Positions 44,126 through 54,252 are shown, counted from the stretch's first letter. The stretch is DNA of 64,000 bases from Candidatus Hydrothermus pacificus (GCA_002011615.1 MTOH01000011.1:93302-157301), one strand, 5' to 3'. A program made the numbers and translations. The notes: generated by a model not told the origin, from the letters alone.

Positions 44126-45208
44126 ATGGCTGCCGAAATAGAGGTTTTAAATTTAAAAAAGAAATTTGGCAGGGTTATAGCGATTAAAAACATAAATTTA
44201 AAAATTAAAAAGGGGGAATTCCTTGTCCTTTTAGGTCCTTCAGGGTGCGGTAAAACAACAACACTGAGATGTATTGCGGGTCTTGAAAAACCCGACGAAG
44301 GTAAAATTTTTATAAATGAAAAGGATGTTACAAATCTTCCACCCTCAAAAAGAAATCTTTCCATGGTTTTCCAGAACTATGCGGTTTTCCCTCACATGAC
44401 GGTCAGAAAGAATATAGAATTCGGTTTAAGGATAAAAAAATTTGATAAAGAAGAAATTGAAAACAGAGTTAAAAAATCGGCTGAACTCCTTAAAATTGAT
44501 GAACTCCTTGAAAGATACCCCTCACAGCTTTCAGGAGGTCAGAGACAGAGGGTTGCAATAGCAAGGGCAATAGCCACCCATCCAGAAATTCTTTTGCTTG
44601 ATGAACCCCTTTCAAACCTTGATGCGCTTTTGAGACTGAAAATGAGAGCTGAATTGAAAAAACTTCACAGAGACACAGGCACAACAACCGTTTATGTTAC
44701 TCACGACCAGGTAGAGGCCCTTTCCTTAGGTGACAGGATTGCGGTTATGTTTGATGGAGAAATAGTTCAGATTGATACACCCAGAAGGATATATGATTTT
44801 CCTGTAAATGTTAAAGTGGGTGGATTCATAGGAACCCCGCCCATGAACTTTTTAAAGGCAGTGGTGGAAGAAGAAAACATTTTAATAGACAAATTCAAAA
44901 TAAAAATCAACCGGGATGCTAAAAGGTTAAAAGCAGGGGAAACTATTATAGGTATAAGAGCCGAAAATATAAAGGTTTATAAAAATCCTGATAAGGGTGA
45001 TTTAAAGGCAGAGGTCGTGGTTTCTGAACCGCTGGGAAGCAATAATCTTTTAACACTGAGAATTGGCGAAGAAATTTTAAAAGTTATAACAGAACCTGAT
45101 TTAACTTTCAAAACACAGGAAATAATAAGTATTTCCTTTAATCCTGAAAAAATCAGATTCTTTGACCCAGAAACAGGAGAGGCAACCGATGTTGTTTCCC
45201 CTGAATAG
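44126..45208 (+). CDS. ABC transporter ATPase, MalK/UgpC/MsmX type
   Basis: The 360-residue ATPase has Walker A 'LGPSGCGKTTTLRCIAGLE', 'NYAVFPHMTVRKNIEFGLRI', signature 'LSGGQRQRVAIARAIATHP', Walker B 'ILLLDEPLSNLDALLR', switch His in 'YVTHDQVEALSLGDRI', and a C-terminal OB/TOBE regulatory domain ('GIRAENIKVYKN'). It powers the sugar importer. Its 3' end is overlapped by 56 bases by a doubtful minus-strand frame. Confidence 0.95.
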   Translation: MAAEIEVLNLKKKFGRVIAIKNINLKIKKGEFLVLLGPSGCGKTTTLRCIAGLEKPDEGKIFINEKDVTNLPPSKRNLSMVFQNYAVFPHMTVRKNIEFGLRIKKFDKEEIENRVKKSAELLKIDELLERYPSQLSGGQRQRVAIARAIATHPEILLLDEPLSNLDALLRLKMRAELKKLHRDTGTTTVYVTHDQVEALSLGDRIAVMFDGEIVQIDTPRRIYDFPVNVKVGGFIGTPPMNFLKAVVEEENILIDKFKIKINRDAKRLKAGETIIGIRAENIKVYKNPDKGDLKAEVVVSEPLGSNNLLTLRIGEEILKVITEPDLTFKTQEIISISFNPEKIRFFDPETGEATDVVSPE

Positions 45209-45341
45209 AAAATGTATCACCATTTGTCCATGTAACACAGAAACTATTGTCAGAATCAAGGGTTATTGCAGGAAACCCTGCTTTACTGATAACTTCAGTA
45301 ATCCTCTTTTCACCTTTTACCTTCTGTTTGCCACCTTTCAT
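45153..45341 (-). pseudogene. Doubtful 62-codon frame, possible fragment of a secreted repeat protein
   Basis: The frame starts with an ATG that shares one base with the stop of the DUF167 gene and runs into the 3' end of the ATPase gene. Its middle ('AGFPAITLDSDNSFCVTWTN') resembles a repeat unit of surface beta-propeller proteins, of the form 'GxPAIxxDxxxxxxVTWxNG'. No complete domain is present. Either a truncated remnant or a chance frame; 45209-45340 holds nothing else. Confidence 0.25.
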
Positions 45342-45571
45342 TATTCTTTTCTGATTTTAATCATCTTTATTCTTGAAAACCGTCCCTTAATAATAGAAAC
45401 ATCTGTTTTTGAAATTCCGAAATAGTGTGAAAGCAGTTCAACAAGCCTTTTATTGGCTTTTCCTTTCTCGGGTAGCTCTTTTACTGCAACTTCATACTCA
45501 TCTCCTGAGATTTTTTTCACATACTCCTTTTTTGATTTTGGTTTTACCCTGACTTTTATTAAAATTTCCAT
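45341..45571 (-). CDS. DUF167/YggU family protein
   Basis: The 76-residue protein matches the DUF167 family from end to end: 'ILIKVRVKPKSKKE', 'YEVAVKELPEKGKANKRLVELLSHYFGISKTDVSIIKG' (core 'PEKGKANKRLVELLS'). Structures are known in this family but the function is not. The length is normal. It stands alone on the minus strand near DNA-repair-like genes. Confidence 0.88.
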   Translation of the reverse strand: MEILIKVRVKPKSKKEYVKKISGDEYEVAVKELPEKGKANKRLVELLSHYFGISKTDVSIIKGRFSRIKMIKIRKE

Positions 45572-45627
45572 ATACAGATTTATATTAAAGATGAATATCA
45601 GAGAAAGTCAAACAGGAATATGGCATA

Positions 45628-46035
45628 CTATAATATGCGAAAGCTGGCTTTATTTTTAATTAAATTTTTCACCTTTTTTAAATTTTTATCTGCATAAAAC
45701 AAATGGCTTTCGCAATTGCAGTCAGAACTTCCGAATTTTTTTATGAAATCAAAATTTCCATTAAGAAAAAAATCTGCAATATCACATTCTGTATATTCAT
45801 AAGTGAACCATACCTCCTTTATATTTGCAGATTTATGAGAAAGTAAATAATCAATGTGCCAGAACTTTTTCTTTTTCTTCCTTAAATGCCTTTCTATTCT
45901 CTTTTGTAAATTTTTCCTTGCCGAACCTGTATAAATGTAGAAGCCTCTTTTAAAATCAATTTTATTTAAACTACCAGCAGAAATCTTTAAATTTTTAGAA
46001 ACTTCAATTAAAAGTATATAAGTATTGTTCTTCAT
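45628..46035 (-). CDS. GIY-YIG-like nuclease family protein (DUF123 type)
   Basis: The 135-residue protein has '[11 protein letters not shown]' and '[21 protein letters not shown]', the GIY-YIG motif form with the Arg helix, then 'FWHIDYLL' and '[13 protein letters not shown]', characteristic of the DUF123 group that is most common in archaea. A nuclease role in DNA repair is likely but not shown. The nearby HhH-GPD protein supports a repair context. It may have been gained from another phylum. Confidence 0.8.
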   Translation of the reverse strand: MKNNTYILLIEVSKNLKISAGSLNKIDFKRGFYIYTGSARKNLQKRIERHLRKKKKKFWHIDYLLSHKSANIKEVWFTYEYTECDIADFFLNGNFDFIKKFGSSDCNCESHLFYADKNLKKVKNLIKNKASFRIL

Positions 46036-46217
46036 TTTTAACCGATAAGTTTTTACTTTTGACTTTTAAGTTAACTTCCCCCATCAAGGGAGGAGAAAAG
46101 TATTGGACAGTTTCTGCCGTTAAGAGGGAAAAGGTTATCCGTCAATTTTTTCATCAAGGCGAACAAAATTTTTTTACTTTTCAATTTTTACTTTTAACCT
46201 TTAAGTTTTTAGCTTCA

Positions 46218-46940
46218 TTATATAAATTCCATTATCTCTCTGTATTTCTCAATTCTTATCTTCTTACCCTCTTCCTGAATTAACCAGGTCATCCAGCACA
46301 TATCAATGGGTCTCACCCCTGTTATTTTTCCTATTTCATGAACTTTCTCAATAAATCTTAAATTATCATTCTCGGGTTTTATTCCCGCTTCTTTAAATAT
46401 TCCATTTAAAACCCTTTTAACTATTTTGTCGGGCATCACCGTATCAACTCCTCCCATCATTCTTAAATACTGAAAAGTAACAATTCCCACACCCTTTATT
46501 TTTCCTATCGGGTCTTTTTTTAAATCTTTAAAATTCGAGTTTTCAGCCCAGAATCTCAAAGCGCCCTTATCCTCCATATTTTTCTCTTTCTTCAAACCGC
46601 AAAGATATTTTGCTATTTCTTTTATAACTTTCCAGGACCTTTTATTCTTCCATATATAGAAAACCTTTTTATAATCAAATTTTGCAAGGTCACACACATC
46701 TTTTATTTTCCCTTTATCCACAAAATCCCTTTTGAACTCCATTACTTTTGGAACAACTGCTGTAAAGTAATTCAAACCTATGGAAGTGAAGGCGGCATCA
46801 ACTATCATTAAAGGCACAGAACCACCCCATCTTTCTGTCGCAAGACACCTGTTGCAGTATCTTTTTAAATCAGGAATTTTTGAAATATGATAATTTAAGA
46901 TTTTTTTCAGCTTATTTATTTTTCCCTGAACCTTCCACAA
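46218..46940 (-). CDS. HhH-GPD superfamily protein (endonuclease III-like), catalytic Lys absent
   Basis: The 240-residue protein has a helix-hairpin-helix segment 'GKIKGVGIVTFQYLRMMGG' followed by 'VDTVMPDKIVKRVLN', which aligns with the GVGxKTA ... VDTHVxR region of DNA glycosylases. The Lys of bifunctional endonuclease III is Val here, while the Asp remains, and no C-terminal four-Cys cluster is seen. It may be a monofunctional glycosylase or a non-enzymatic relative. The first codon of the frame is TTG at 46940, inside the DUF4438 gene; the true start is uncertain. The gap downstream (46036-46217) holds T-rich near-repeats of TTTTTACTTTT only. Confidence 0.65.
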   Translation of the reverse strand: MWKVQGKINKLKKILNYHISKIPDLKRYCNRCLATERWGGSVPLMIVDAAFTSIGLNYFTAVVPKVMEFKRDFVDKGKIKDVCDLAKFDYKKVFYIWKNKRSWKVIKEIAKYLCGLKKEKNMEDKGALRFWAENSNFKDLKKDPIGKIKGVGIVTFQYLRMMGGVDTVMPDKIVKRVLNGIFKEAGIKPENDNLRFIEKVHEIGKITGVRPIDMCWMTWLIQEEGKKIRIEKYREIMEFI

Positions 46941-47797
46941 TTCAAGTAATATCCTATACTGGCTTTATCATCAAAGGTTATTTTTATCTTTTTTTTCTTC
47001 TCTGATGTGAGAAAAGGTAAAACACCCGGTCCGTGTCCTGAATAAACCGAGTCTCCGTGAACAACAACACCAACTGTAACCGCACCTTTTCTGTAAGCAG
47101 GACCGTATCCGCAGAAGTGGTCTTCAATTACCACAATATCTCCCAGTTTTAAATCCTTCAATTTGTACTTTTTCAGTAATTTCTCATCAGAGGTCATTAT
47201 ATCGTAATCCACATAGGAAGAAGAGATTGCACCTATTCCCGAGCCCATAAGGTTTGACGGAACAGACCTTCTCACTCTTACATTTAAAACATCTTCTTCA
47301 ACATAACAGATTTTTTCCAGAAGTTCAGGAGTTATGTTCATACACTTTATCTCTGGAAAATCAAGAAGTTTTAACCCTCCTCCGTATGCCCTTATAAGCA
47401 CCTTGTCTCCTATGGTAAGTTTTTCAAGACTATCCTGTGGGAAGTCTATTAAAACTCCTGTGTGAAGACCCGTAACAATCCCTTCAATTCCTTTTGCATC
47501 ACCGCCTATAACAATAGCTCTATTCCCCACACATACAGGAATATGAAGACCGAGAATTTCCTCCCTTTTCATATCCCTTTGAGAATAAACAACTGTTACA
47601 CCTGGTTCAAGGTGGTCTGCAAGCCACCCGTATGCATCATCTCCGACCTTAACATTGTAACATATACCACCGCATCCTGTCGGAAGTTCCTTTACCTCTC
47701 CTTTATGGGATATATCGTACATGTGATACATTCTTGGATGAGAAATCTCACCCTGGACAGCCATCTCCACAAGTTTATCTTTGTTTGTCTTCAGCAT
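46916..47797 (-). CDS. DUF4438 family protein
   Basis: The 293-residue protein has 'GCGGICYNVKVGDDAYGWLADHLEPGV', 'VCVGNRAIVIGGDAKGIEGIVTGLHTG', 'RAYGGGLKLLD', 'LMGSGIGAISSSYVDYDIM' and 'VVHGDSVYSGHGPGV'. This agrees with DUF4438, a family first known from Thermotoga with a solved fold but no established function. Full length. An AAGGAG site precedes the ATG. It is followed by the HhH-GPD gene with 25 bases of overlap. Confidence 0.75.
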   Translation of the reverse strand: MLKTNKDKLVEMAVQGEISHPRMYHMYDISHKGEVKELPTGCGGICYNVKVGDDAYGWLADHLEPGVTVVYSQRDMKREEILGLHIPVCVGNRAIVIGGDAKGIEGIVTGLHTGVLIDFPQDSLEKLTIGDKVLIRAYGGGLKLLDFPEIKCMNITPELLEKICYVEEDVLNVRVRRSVPSNLMGSGIGAISSSYVDYDIMTSDEKLLKKYKLKDLKLGDIVVIEDHFCGYGPAYRKGAVTVGVVVHGDSVYSGHGPGVLPFLTSEKKKKIKITFDDKASIGYYLNCGRFREK

Positions 47798-47814
47798 AAT
47801 TTCTCCTTTTTAAA

Positions 47815-50800
47815 TTAAACACTCACCATTTCTCCATCTTTTGTAAAAATTAGAAAACTGTTTACATTATCCACCCTGAAATACTCCTTAACAGCTTTTA
47901 TATAGTTCTGCATCTGTGCAATGCTTTCTCTCACTATTTTCTCTTTTGTTTTTTCATCCTGTTCTTTTAAACTTATTTTATAATCATAAAGTTCTGCAGA
48001 ATTCTGTCTCAATATCAACCTGTCAATCCTTACTTTACATAGAACTCCTTTTTCTTTGTAAATAAATTCAATCTCTGAAAAGGAATTTTCCTTTGGTAAG
48101 ACCACTTTATCCCATATACTCTTTTGTTTCAGAACTTTTATTTGATTTTTTATCTCCTTAATAAAATCTGCACGCATTTGTTTATCAATTTTTTTTATGA
48201 GCAAGAGGTTCTCTGCAAATTGATAAATTTTATCCTCTTTAATTAGATTTTTTGAAACAGCATCAAAAATCGTATGCACAACTTCTCCAAAAATAATTGC
48301 ATAGTAATCCTTCACGGATTTATATACTATCTTCTCAGGAATATATATTTCCCTCTCAAATTCAATTCTCTGTTTTTTTGACTGCTCTTCCTGTTCCGCA
48401 GTTGCTCTGTCTTCTATCTCATCTGATTTTATGATTCTAATATTTTCAAAAACTTCCTCAGTTTTATAGGTTTCACCCTGTTTGACCACACCTGCATTAT
48501 AAAGCACATACTGAAAGGCATTTTTTGAAGGAGATGACGCCTTTTTAAAATCAAATTTACCTGAAATCACAAGCCCATCCCTTGCCCTTGTCAGGGCAAC
48601 ATATAAAATTCTCTTTTCTTCCTGTTTTAATCTTTCTATGTATTCTTTATAGAATTTAAATTCTACTTCTTTTTTACCAGAAGGATAAATTTTAAACATA
48701 TAGCCCTTTTCATCTTCATCATAAGCAAAAACATCCTGCCTCCTCGTCTTTATAGAGTCAAGTTCAGGAACAAAGACAATCGGGAATTCAAGTCCCTTTG
48801 CCCTGTGAATTGTCAGAATTCTAACAGCATTCATCCCTTCTGAAAAAATGTTCGCTCTCGGCTCACTCTCAACATTCTCAAGTCTTCTAAGTTCAAAAGC
48901 TATTTCAAAAATAGTTTTACCTTTCTTTTCAAGATAATATATAATTTTTAAAAATTTTAAAACATTTTTCACCCTCTGAATATCAGAACCCAGATACTTA
49001 AAGAATCCTTTACTTATCAGATAGTCAGTAAATGAATTTGATATTCCCCTATTCAACATCTCTTTTTTTAGAGAATCTATTTCTTCTTTTATTTTATCAT
49101 CAATACCATCCCATAATCTTCTCCCTCTTATCCTGAAATCAAGTATTTCTTCTTCCTTTAAACCAAAAAGAGGACTCTTAAGAGCAAGATAAAGTCCTTT
49201 TGTATAGGAGGGTTCTGCAAGAAATTCAAAAAAGTTAGCAAGTAATTCTACTTCAGGTTCACTCCAGAAACCTATACCACCAACAATACAGTAAGGAATC
49301 TTCTCCTCTTTAAATATTTTTTCATAAATATTCAAATTTGTTCTTTTTCTTAAAAGAATTGCGATATCCCCATAATCACATTTTTTCTTTTTCTCTGTTT
49401 TTTTCTCATAAACAATTTCTCTGCCTATTAAACTTTTAATCTTTCGTGCAACTGCTCTCACTTCATTCTCCACCTCTTTGCTTTCTTCTATTATAATTTC
49501 AACAAAGCCTGTATCCTGGTTATCTCTCCTTTTAACAAAGGGAACATAATCAAGAGTTCTATCTTTCTGAAATATTTTATTCACAAAATCTATTATACTG
49601 CTCAAACTCCTGTAATTATCTTTAAGAGATTCTATCCTCGCCCTTTTACCCATCCATAACCCTATTTCTTTTTCTGCTTTTTTAAATGTCCTGACATTCG
49701 CATTTCTGAACATATAGATTGACTGCATTGGGTCTCCAACTATGAAAACACTTGTTTTTTCACCTTTTTCAAACTTTGCACCCCATCCACTCCTCCACTC
49801 TTCTGTCAATTTTTCTATGATAGCCCACTGCAGAAAATTTGTATCCTGAAATTCGTCAATGAGTATATGGTTTGTTCTTTCATCAAAAGCCTCAAGCACA
49901 TTCTCTATCTCCTCTATCTTACCCTCATTTAAAATCTGATAGGCAAAAAATTCCATATCAGAAAAATCAACCTTTGCTTCAAAGGCTTTCATTTTTACAT
50001 AATAATCCAGTATTTCTTTAAAGAATATTGAAAATATAAATGTTAGATGAAAGAAAAACAGGTCATAAAGAACCTTAAAAAATTCAACCTGCAGTGTTCT
50101 GTCAGAAATTCTCTGTTTAAACTTTTCCTTAAGCTTTAGAATTTTATATATCTCTTCAGGCTTTTGTATAAGGGTCCTGTAATCAGGAATGGTCTCGCCA
50201 TTCAGTTCTTTCTTAACCCTCTCAATTACTTCCTTCATTTCCGCAAACTCAGAGGGAATCCGTGAAATTATATCATTAATATTTTTTAATTTGTAAAACA
50301 TTCTATCAGTCAGTGGCCTTTTATCATAGAAATTTTTAAATACATCCATAAACCTCGTCCATTTGAAAAATGCAGACGCACCAAGAATCCACTCATATTC
50401 TCTTTCTTTTCTGAATATCTCACTGATTATAAACTCGTTTATCTTCTCTTCAAAATAAAGTTTTGCATCAGTGCTTGAAAGTATCTCAAATCCCAGGGGT
50501 ATTCCTATTTCATTTCCAAATCTTCTTAAAAAACTGTTACAGAAGGAATGTATTGTGGAGATTCTGAGCATCATAAATTCTTCCTCGTATTCTTCATATA
50601 TCTCGGGATATTCATTTTTTGCCATGTTGAGAATCCTCATTTTCATCTCACCCGCAGCTTTTTCAGTAAAGGTTATAGCAAGTATTTTAAGGGGACTTAT
50701 TTTCTCCTCTTTTATTATCTCCATAAACCTTCTGGAAAGCCAGTAGGTCTTACCAGAACCAGCAGGTGCTGAAAGGCTTATCCAGAAATCAGGCGATAAA

Positions 50801-50820
50801 ATTATCTTCCTTTTATCCAT
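47815..50820 (-). CDS. addA: ATP-dependent helicase/nuclease AddA (UvrD-like)
   Basis: The ~1001-residue protein has UvrD helicase motifs in order: 'SLSAPAGSGKTYWLSRRFM' (motif I), 'AITFTEKAAGEMKMRI' (Ia), 'HILIDEFQDTNFLQW' (II), 'IVGDPMQSIYMFRNA' (III), 'ILTIHRAKGLEFPIVFVPEL' (V, core 'TIHRAKGLEFPIVF') and 'EKRILYVALTRARDGL' (VI). The C-terminal RecB-type nuclease has 'GEVVHTIFD' and 'KVRIDRLI ... YDYKIS'. AddAB resects double-strand breaks for recombination. I prefer the ATG at 50820; one at 50829 is possible. It overlaps addB by 19 bases. Confidence 0.93.
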   Translation of the reverse strand: MDKRKIILSPDFWISLSAPAGSGKTYWLSRRFMEIIKEEKISPLKILAITFTEKAAGEMKMRILNMAKNEYPEIYEEYEEEFMMLRISTIHSFCNSFLRRFGNEIGIPLGFEILSSTDAKLYFEEKINEFIISEIFRKEREYEWILGASAFFKWTRFMDVFKNFYDKRPLTDRMFYKLKNINDIISRIPSEFAEMKEVIERVKKELNGETIPDYRTLIQKPEEIYKILKLKEKFKQRISDRTLQVEFFKVLYDLFFFHLTFIFSIFFKEILDYYVKMKAFEAKVDFSDMEFFAYQILNEGKIEEIENVLEAFDERTNHILIDEFQDTNFLQWAIIEKLTEEWRSGWGAKFEKGEKTSVFIVGDPMQSIYMFRNANVRTFKKAEKEIGLWMGKRARIESLKDNYRSLSSIIDFVNKIFQKDRTLDYVPFVKRRDNQDTGFVEIIIEESKEVENEVRAVARKIKSLIGREIVYEKKTEKKKKCDYGDIAILLRKRTNLNIYEKIFKEEKIPYCIVGGIGFWSEPEVELLANFFEFLAEPSYTKGLYLALKSPLFGLKEEEILDFRIRGRRLWDGIDDKIKEEIDSLKKEMLNRGISNSFTDYLISKGFFKYLGSDIQRVKNVLKFLKIIYYLEKKGKTIFEIAFELRRLENVESEPRANIFSEGMNAVRILTIHRAKGLEFPIVFVPELDSIKTRRQDVFAYDEDEKGYMFKIYPSGKKEVEFKFYKEYIERLKQEEKRILYVALTRARDGLVISGKFDFKKASSPSKNAFQYVLYNAGVVKQGETYKTEEVFENIRIIKSDEIEDRATAEQEEQSKKQRIEFEREIYIPEKIVYKSVKDYYAIIFGEVVHTIFDAVSKNLIKEDKIYQFAENLLLIKKIDKQMRADFIKEIKNQIKVLKQKSIWDKVVLPKENSFSEIEFIYKEKGVLCKVRIDRLILRQNSAELYDYKISLKEQDEKTKEKIVRESIAQMQNYIKAVKEYFRVDNVNSFLIFTKDGEMVSV

Positions 50821-53570
50821 AGTTTGCAAAAGTTTTTAAAAACACAATTTGTGCATTCACTTGTTCTGTATGGAACTGCAAGGAACTCGCCTTCTAATAT
50901 TTTTCTCAGGGGTTCATCTATCAATGCCTCGTATTCTCCTTCTTTTATTCCAAAAGATTTGTCCTCTTTTTCTCCAAAGGTATATATCAGAACTTTGTAT
51001 TTTTTATTTCTTTCAAGAAATTCTTTTGAAAGATGGATGTAGAGATAGAGCTGGAGAGCATCAACAGGATTATTTAAACTTGGAGGTCGTCCACCTGTTT
51101 TATAATCTATAATCTCATATATACCTTCATCAGGAGAATAATCAATCCTATCAACCCTGCCGGTAATCACAAATCCATTCTGTTTTTTCCTGACCGATTT
51201 TTCAATGTAAATCGGGACAAAACCTTTGTTTTTTCTCTCAATCTCTTTTTCTTTTATTAAACTTTCATGATGTTTAAGATAGTGTCTTAAATATATTTTG
51301 AACATATCAGGAATTTTAAAATCACTGAGTACACTTTTAACAACCATATCATATATATTTTCAAACATTTCAAAATTGTATTTAACATTTTTAAGTTCCT
51401 TTATAAGGTTTTCCATTACCTTGTGGAAAATTCTTCCTATAACCATACCTTTGATTCTAGGAGCAGGCTCCTCTATGCTCTCACATCCAACTATATTTGT
51501 CAGATAAAATCTAAAAGGGCATCTTTTAAAACTGACAATATCAGTAACATATATTTCCTGTTTTGGGAATATTTTTTCAATTTTTCCCCTGAACTTTTTT
51601 GCAGGAAAATCTGGTTCCTCTTCAAAGCCCTCAAGAAAAGAAAAAGCCATTCTCTTACCCGTATCAACCTGGATATCTATATCTCCTATGAGAAAATCTT
51701 TTAACTCAGAAAACCCTTCTTTAACGCTTTCTATGTTTTCTACAAAAGGAGAAGGGAGCAAAACCCTTTCGTCTTCTTCCAGAGGGAAAGTAATAATTAT
51801 ATCATCAAAATTGTTCTTTATCTTTTCAAAGTTCAACCTGTCTCTTCTTATAATATCCTTTCTGGAGGGAATCCCGAGCATAACTCTTAATTTATCAGGA
51901 AGTATAAGGTCTGATTCAACAATTTTTGGGAAATCACCATCATTCATTCCACCAAATATCAGAATCTCATTCTCAATTCCTGTTAATTCAAAAAGACCTA
52001 TTATCCTGACCCCGTTTTTTTCTTTTAAGACTCCTGAAACACCTTTATCTTCAAAGCATTTCCAGAGAATATTCCTTAATTCATAGAGAGACATTTTTTT
52101 TAAAAATCCTGACACCTCTGAAATCTCTTTTAATCTATCAAGGACATAAATTTTTATTTCATTGATTTCTTCAAAGTATCCGAGTTTACTTAGAATATTC
52201 TTTATCCATGAAATCCATTCAGAAATGCCTTTTTTATTCTCAGGTTTGACATTATCAAGAACTTCAAATATCATCTCCGTGTTCTTCTGAATTATCTCTA
52301 ATTCTTCATCATCTATTTTTCTTGCATAACTCCTCTCCTCTCTTATGTCCTGTATTAACTCTGTTATCCTTGCCCAGTAATCCCTTCCTATCAGTATATT
52401 TGCCATCCTTGCATATCCGGGAAGTATTTCTCTGAAGTTCTGAGGCACTCTCTTTAAAAGAGGTGAGGTAATAAAGTTCATAAAGGAATTATAGGAAAAT
52501 TTTCTTACATACATATCGATAAGGGAAAACAGAATTTTCGCTTCAGGGAAATTGATGATATTTTCTTTTATATTCAAATTATAGGGAATACCATAAATAT
52601 AAAATATTCTTTGAATATGTGGAACATATTTTTTCAGATTTGGAAAGCAAAGGATAAAATCAGAAAATTTTCTCCTGTTAATCTTAACCTCATAAATTAT
52701 TTTTCTGCATATTTCTTCAATCTCATCATCCCTTGAAGCAAACCTGAAAATATCCAGATTCTTTTTTCTTTTTTCAGGAGATCTAATTTTTACAAAATCG
52801 AATTTTTTTTCACGATAAAATTCAAGCGTTTTATTCAATATATCTTCTGCTTTTCCTATCTCATAATCCTCAAAAGATGCAAATACACTCTCTGAAACCG
52901 ATATTATCTTATCAAAAAAGGATTTCTCTGTTTCAGTGAAATCAAAAAAGGAATCAATTATTACACAATCAAACTTAAATTTATCAAGATAATGCACAGA
53001 CTCTTTTAAAAGTGCGGATTCAGGCAAAAGATTTTTGGTTTCTATAAATGTGTCAAAACGGTCAAACAATATGAAAGAAGAATTTATCCTGTCATAAACA
53101 GAAGGGTATTTTGATAGAAAATCATCGATTTCTTTTTTACTTATAACTTCAGAAAATTTCTCAAAGGGCAGATAATTCTTTAAAAGTTTATATGTATCAA
53201 ATAACCTTTTTGAGAAACTCTCAAGCCCTGTAATTTCTTTTTTATCCCTGTAAAAAACTTCAAGTAAATTTCTATCCTCTTTTAAAAGGGAATGGAATAC
53301 AACATAGGCCTGTGAATCAGAAATAATATTTTTTCCAACAAGAGGAATTATGAATTTTTCACAGAAAGAGGCAGGAGTATGAATTTCAGGTAAAAAAATG
53401 TATTTCTTATTGTAAAACTCTATTAATTTTTCTTCCAGAAAATTCTTCTTATAAAGGGTGGGAACAAATTGAATGAACTTATTTCCAGATGGATAAAAAT
53501 CTTTTAATTTTTCAAATAAAAATTTATACTTCTCCTTACAGTCTGGTTCAAATATATAAAGAACTCTCAT
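50802..53570 (-). CDS. addB: ATP-dependent helicase-nuclease subunit AddB
   Basis: The 922-residue protein is the AddB-type partner. It lacks a functional Walker A at the N terminus. The C-terminal nuclease has 'GMVIGRIFHKVMENL', 'GRVDRIDYSPDEGIYEIIDYKTGG' (core 'RVDRIDYS' and 'IIDYKTGG') and 'ALQLYLYIHLS'. Four cysteines fit the AddB iron-sulfur staple: one in 'FKRCPFRFYL' and three in 'CTNCVFKNFCKLW'. The N-terminal Walker loss is somewhat unlike Bacillus AddB and closer to diverged forms. Directly upstream of addA and cotranscribed. Confidence 0.9.
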   Translation of the reverse strand: MRVLYIFEPDCKEKYKFLFEKLKDFYPSGNKFIQFVPTLYKKNFLEEKLIEFYNKKYIFLPEIHTPASFCEKFIIPLVGKNIISDSQAYVVFHSLLKEDRNLLEVFYRDKKEITGLESFSKRLFDTYKLLKNYLPFEKFSEVISKKEIDDFLSKYPSVYDRINSSFILFDRFDTFIETKNLLPESALLKESVHYLDKFKFDCVIIDSFFDFTETEKSFFDKIISVSESVFASFEDYEIGKAEDILNKTLEFYREKKFDFVKIRSPEKRKKNLDIFRFASRDDEIEEICRKIIYEVKINRRKFSDFILCFPNLKKYVPHIQRIFYIYGIPYNLNIKENIINFPEAKILFSLIDMYVRKFSYNSFMNFITSPLLKRVPQNFREILPGYARMANILIGRDYWARITELIQDIREERSYARKIDDEELEIIQKNTEMIFEVLDNVKPENKKGISEWISWIKNILSKLGYFEEINEIKIYVLDRLKEISEVSGFLKKMSLYELRNILWKCFEDKGVSGVLKEKNGVRIIGLFELTGIENEILIFGGMNDGDFPKIVESDLILPDKLRVMLGIPSRKDIIRRDRLNFEKIKNNFDDIIITFPLEEDERVLLPSPFVENIESVKEGFSELKDFLIGDIDIQVDTGKRMAFSFLEGFEEEPDFPAKKFRGKIEKIFPKQEIYVTDIVSFKRCPFRFYLTNIVGCESIEEPAPRIKGMVIGRIFHKVMENLIKELKNVKYNFEMFENIYDMVVKSVLSDFKIPDMFKIYLRHYLKHHESLIKEKEIERKNKGFVPIYIEKSVRKKQNGFVITGRVDRIDYSPDEGIYEIIDYKTGGRPPSLNNPVDALQLYLYIHLSKEFLERNKKYKVLIYTFGEKEDKSFGIKEGEYEALIDEPLRKILEGEFLAVPYRTSECTNCVFKNFCKLWIKGR

Positions 53571-53609
53571 CTTTTAATGATAAACTAAATTAACGACAAA
53601 TTCTGTCTT

Positions 53610-53984
53610 CTATTTATGAACTATAACCTCTATTTCAACGAGAGCACCTTTTGGAAGGTCTTTAACCGCAACCGTGCTCCTTGCAGGAAAGGGCGGATTA
53701 AAATAACCTGCATATATTTCGTTTACCTCTGGAAAATCCCCCATATTTTTCAAAAAAATTGTTGTTTTTACAATATTTTGCATGGAAAGTCCACAGGATT
53801 CAAGAATCTTTTTTATATTCTCAAGAGCCTGTTTTGCCTGACCTTCAATACCTTCCTTTAAACTCCCTGTATCCGGGTCTATCCCTATCTGCCCGGAAAG
53901 AAAAATAAAATCTCCGAATTCAATACCCTGAGAATAAGGACCTATTGGCTGGGGTGCCTTATCTGTCTTAATCTCCTTTTTCAC
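53610..53984 (-). CDS. ridA: RidA family enamine/imine deaminase
   Basis: The 124-residue protein has '[25 protein letters not shown]', '[13 protein letters not shown]', 'VVKTTIFL'-like '[21 protein letters not shown]', and '[22 protein letters not shown]' (key Arg in 'PARSTV'). RidA hydrolyses reactive enamines from PLP enzymes. I choose the GTG at 53984 because AGGAGG lies six bases upstream and it gives the normal RidA N terminus; a longer frame to 54104 is only a shadow of rpmE. It overlaps the rpmE end by 17 bases. Confidence 0.92.
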   Translation of the reverse strand: MKKEIKTDKAPQPIGPYSQGIEFGDFIFLSGQIGIDPDTGSLKEGIEGQAKQALENIKKILESCGLSMQNIVKTTIFLKNMGDFPEVNEIYAGYFNPPFPARSTVAVKDLPKGALVEIEVIVHK

Positions 53985-54252
53985 CTTCTGCCTCCTTTTT
54001 CTTTCTTCCCCTTTTAGACTTTGTCGTGGTTTTTGCTTCTTCAGCCTTTTTCCTCGCCCTTGCATATTTTCTTTTGAATTTCTCAACCCTTCCCATTGTA
54101 TCAATTATCTTTTCCTTTCCGGTGTAAAAGGGATGACACATCGCACATATTTCAACCTTTATCTCTTTTTTCGTTGACTTTGTCATGACCTCATTTCCAC
54201 AGGCACATCTTATTACCGCATCAACATATTTTGGATGAATCTTTGGCTTCAT
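53968..54252 (-). CDS. rpmE: 50S ribosomal protein L31, zinc-binding form
   Basis: The 94-residue protein has '[20 protein letters not shown]', '[20 protein letters not shown]' and '[10 protein letters not shown]', with the CxC and CxxC cysteines of the zinc-containing L31. It is longer than the usual ~70 residues because of a Lys/Arg/Glu-rich tail, which could bind rRNA. A GGAGG site is present. It has its own promoter and precedes ridA with a 17-base overlap. Confidence 0.94.
   Translation of the reverse strand: MKPKIHPKYVDAVIRCACGNEVMTKSTKKEIKVEICAMCHPFYTGKEKIIDTMGRVEKFKRKYARARKKAEEAKTTTKSKRGRKKKEAEGEKGD

Noticed and set aside
53985..54104. N-terminal extension of RidA
   Set aside because: It lies inside rpmE in another frame. 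The GTG at 53984 has a proper ribosome site and gives the normal family start.
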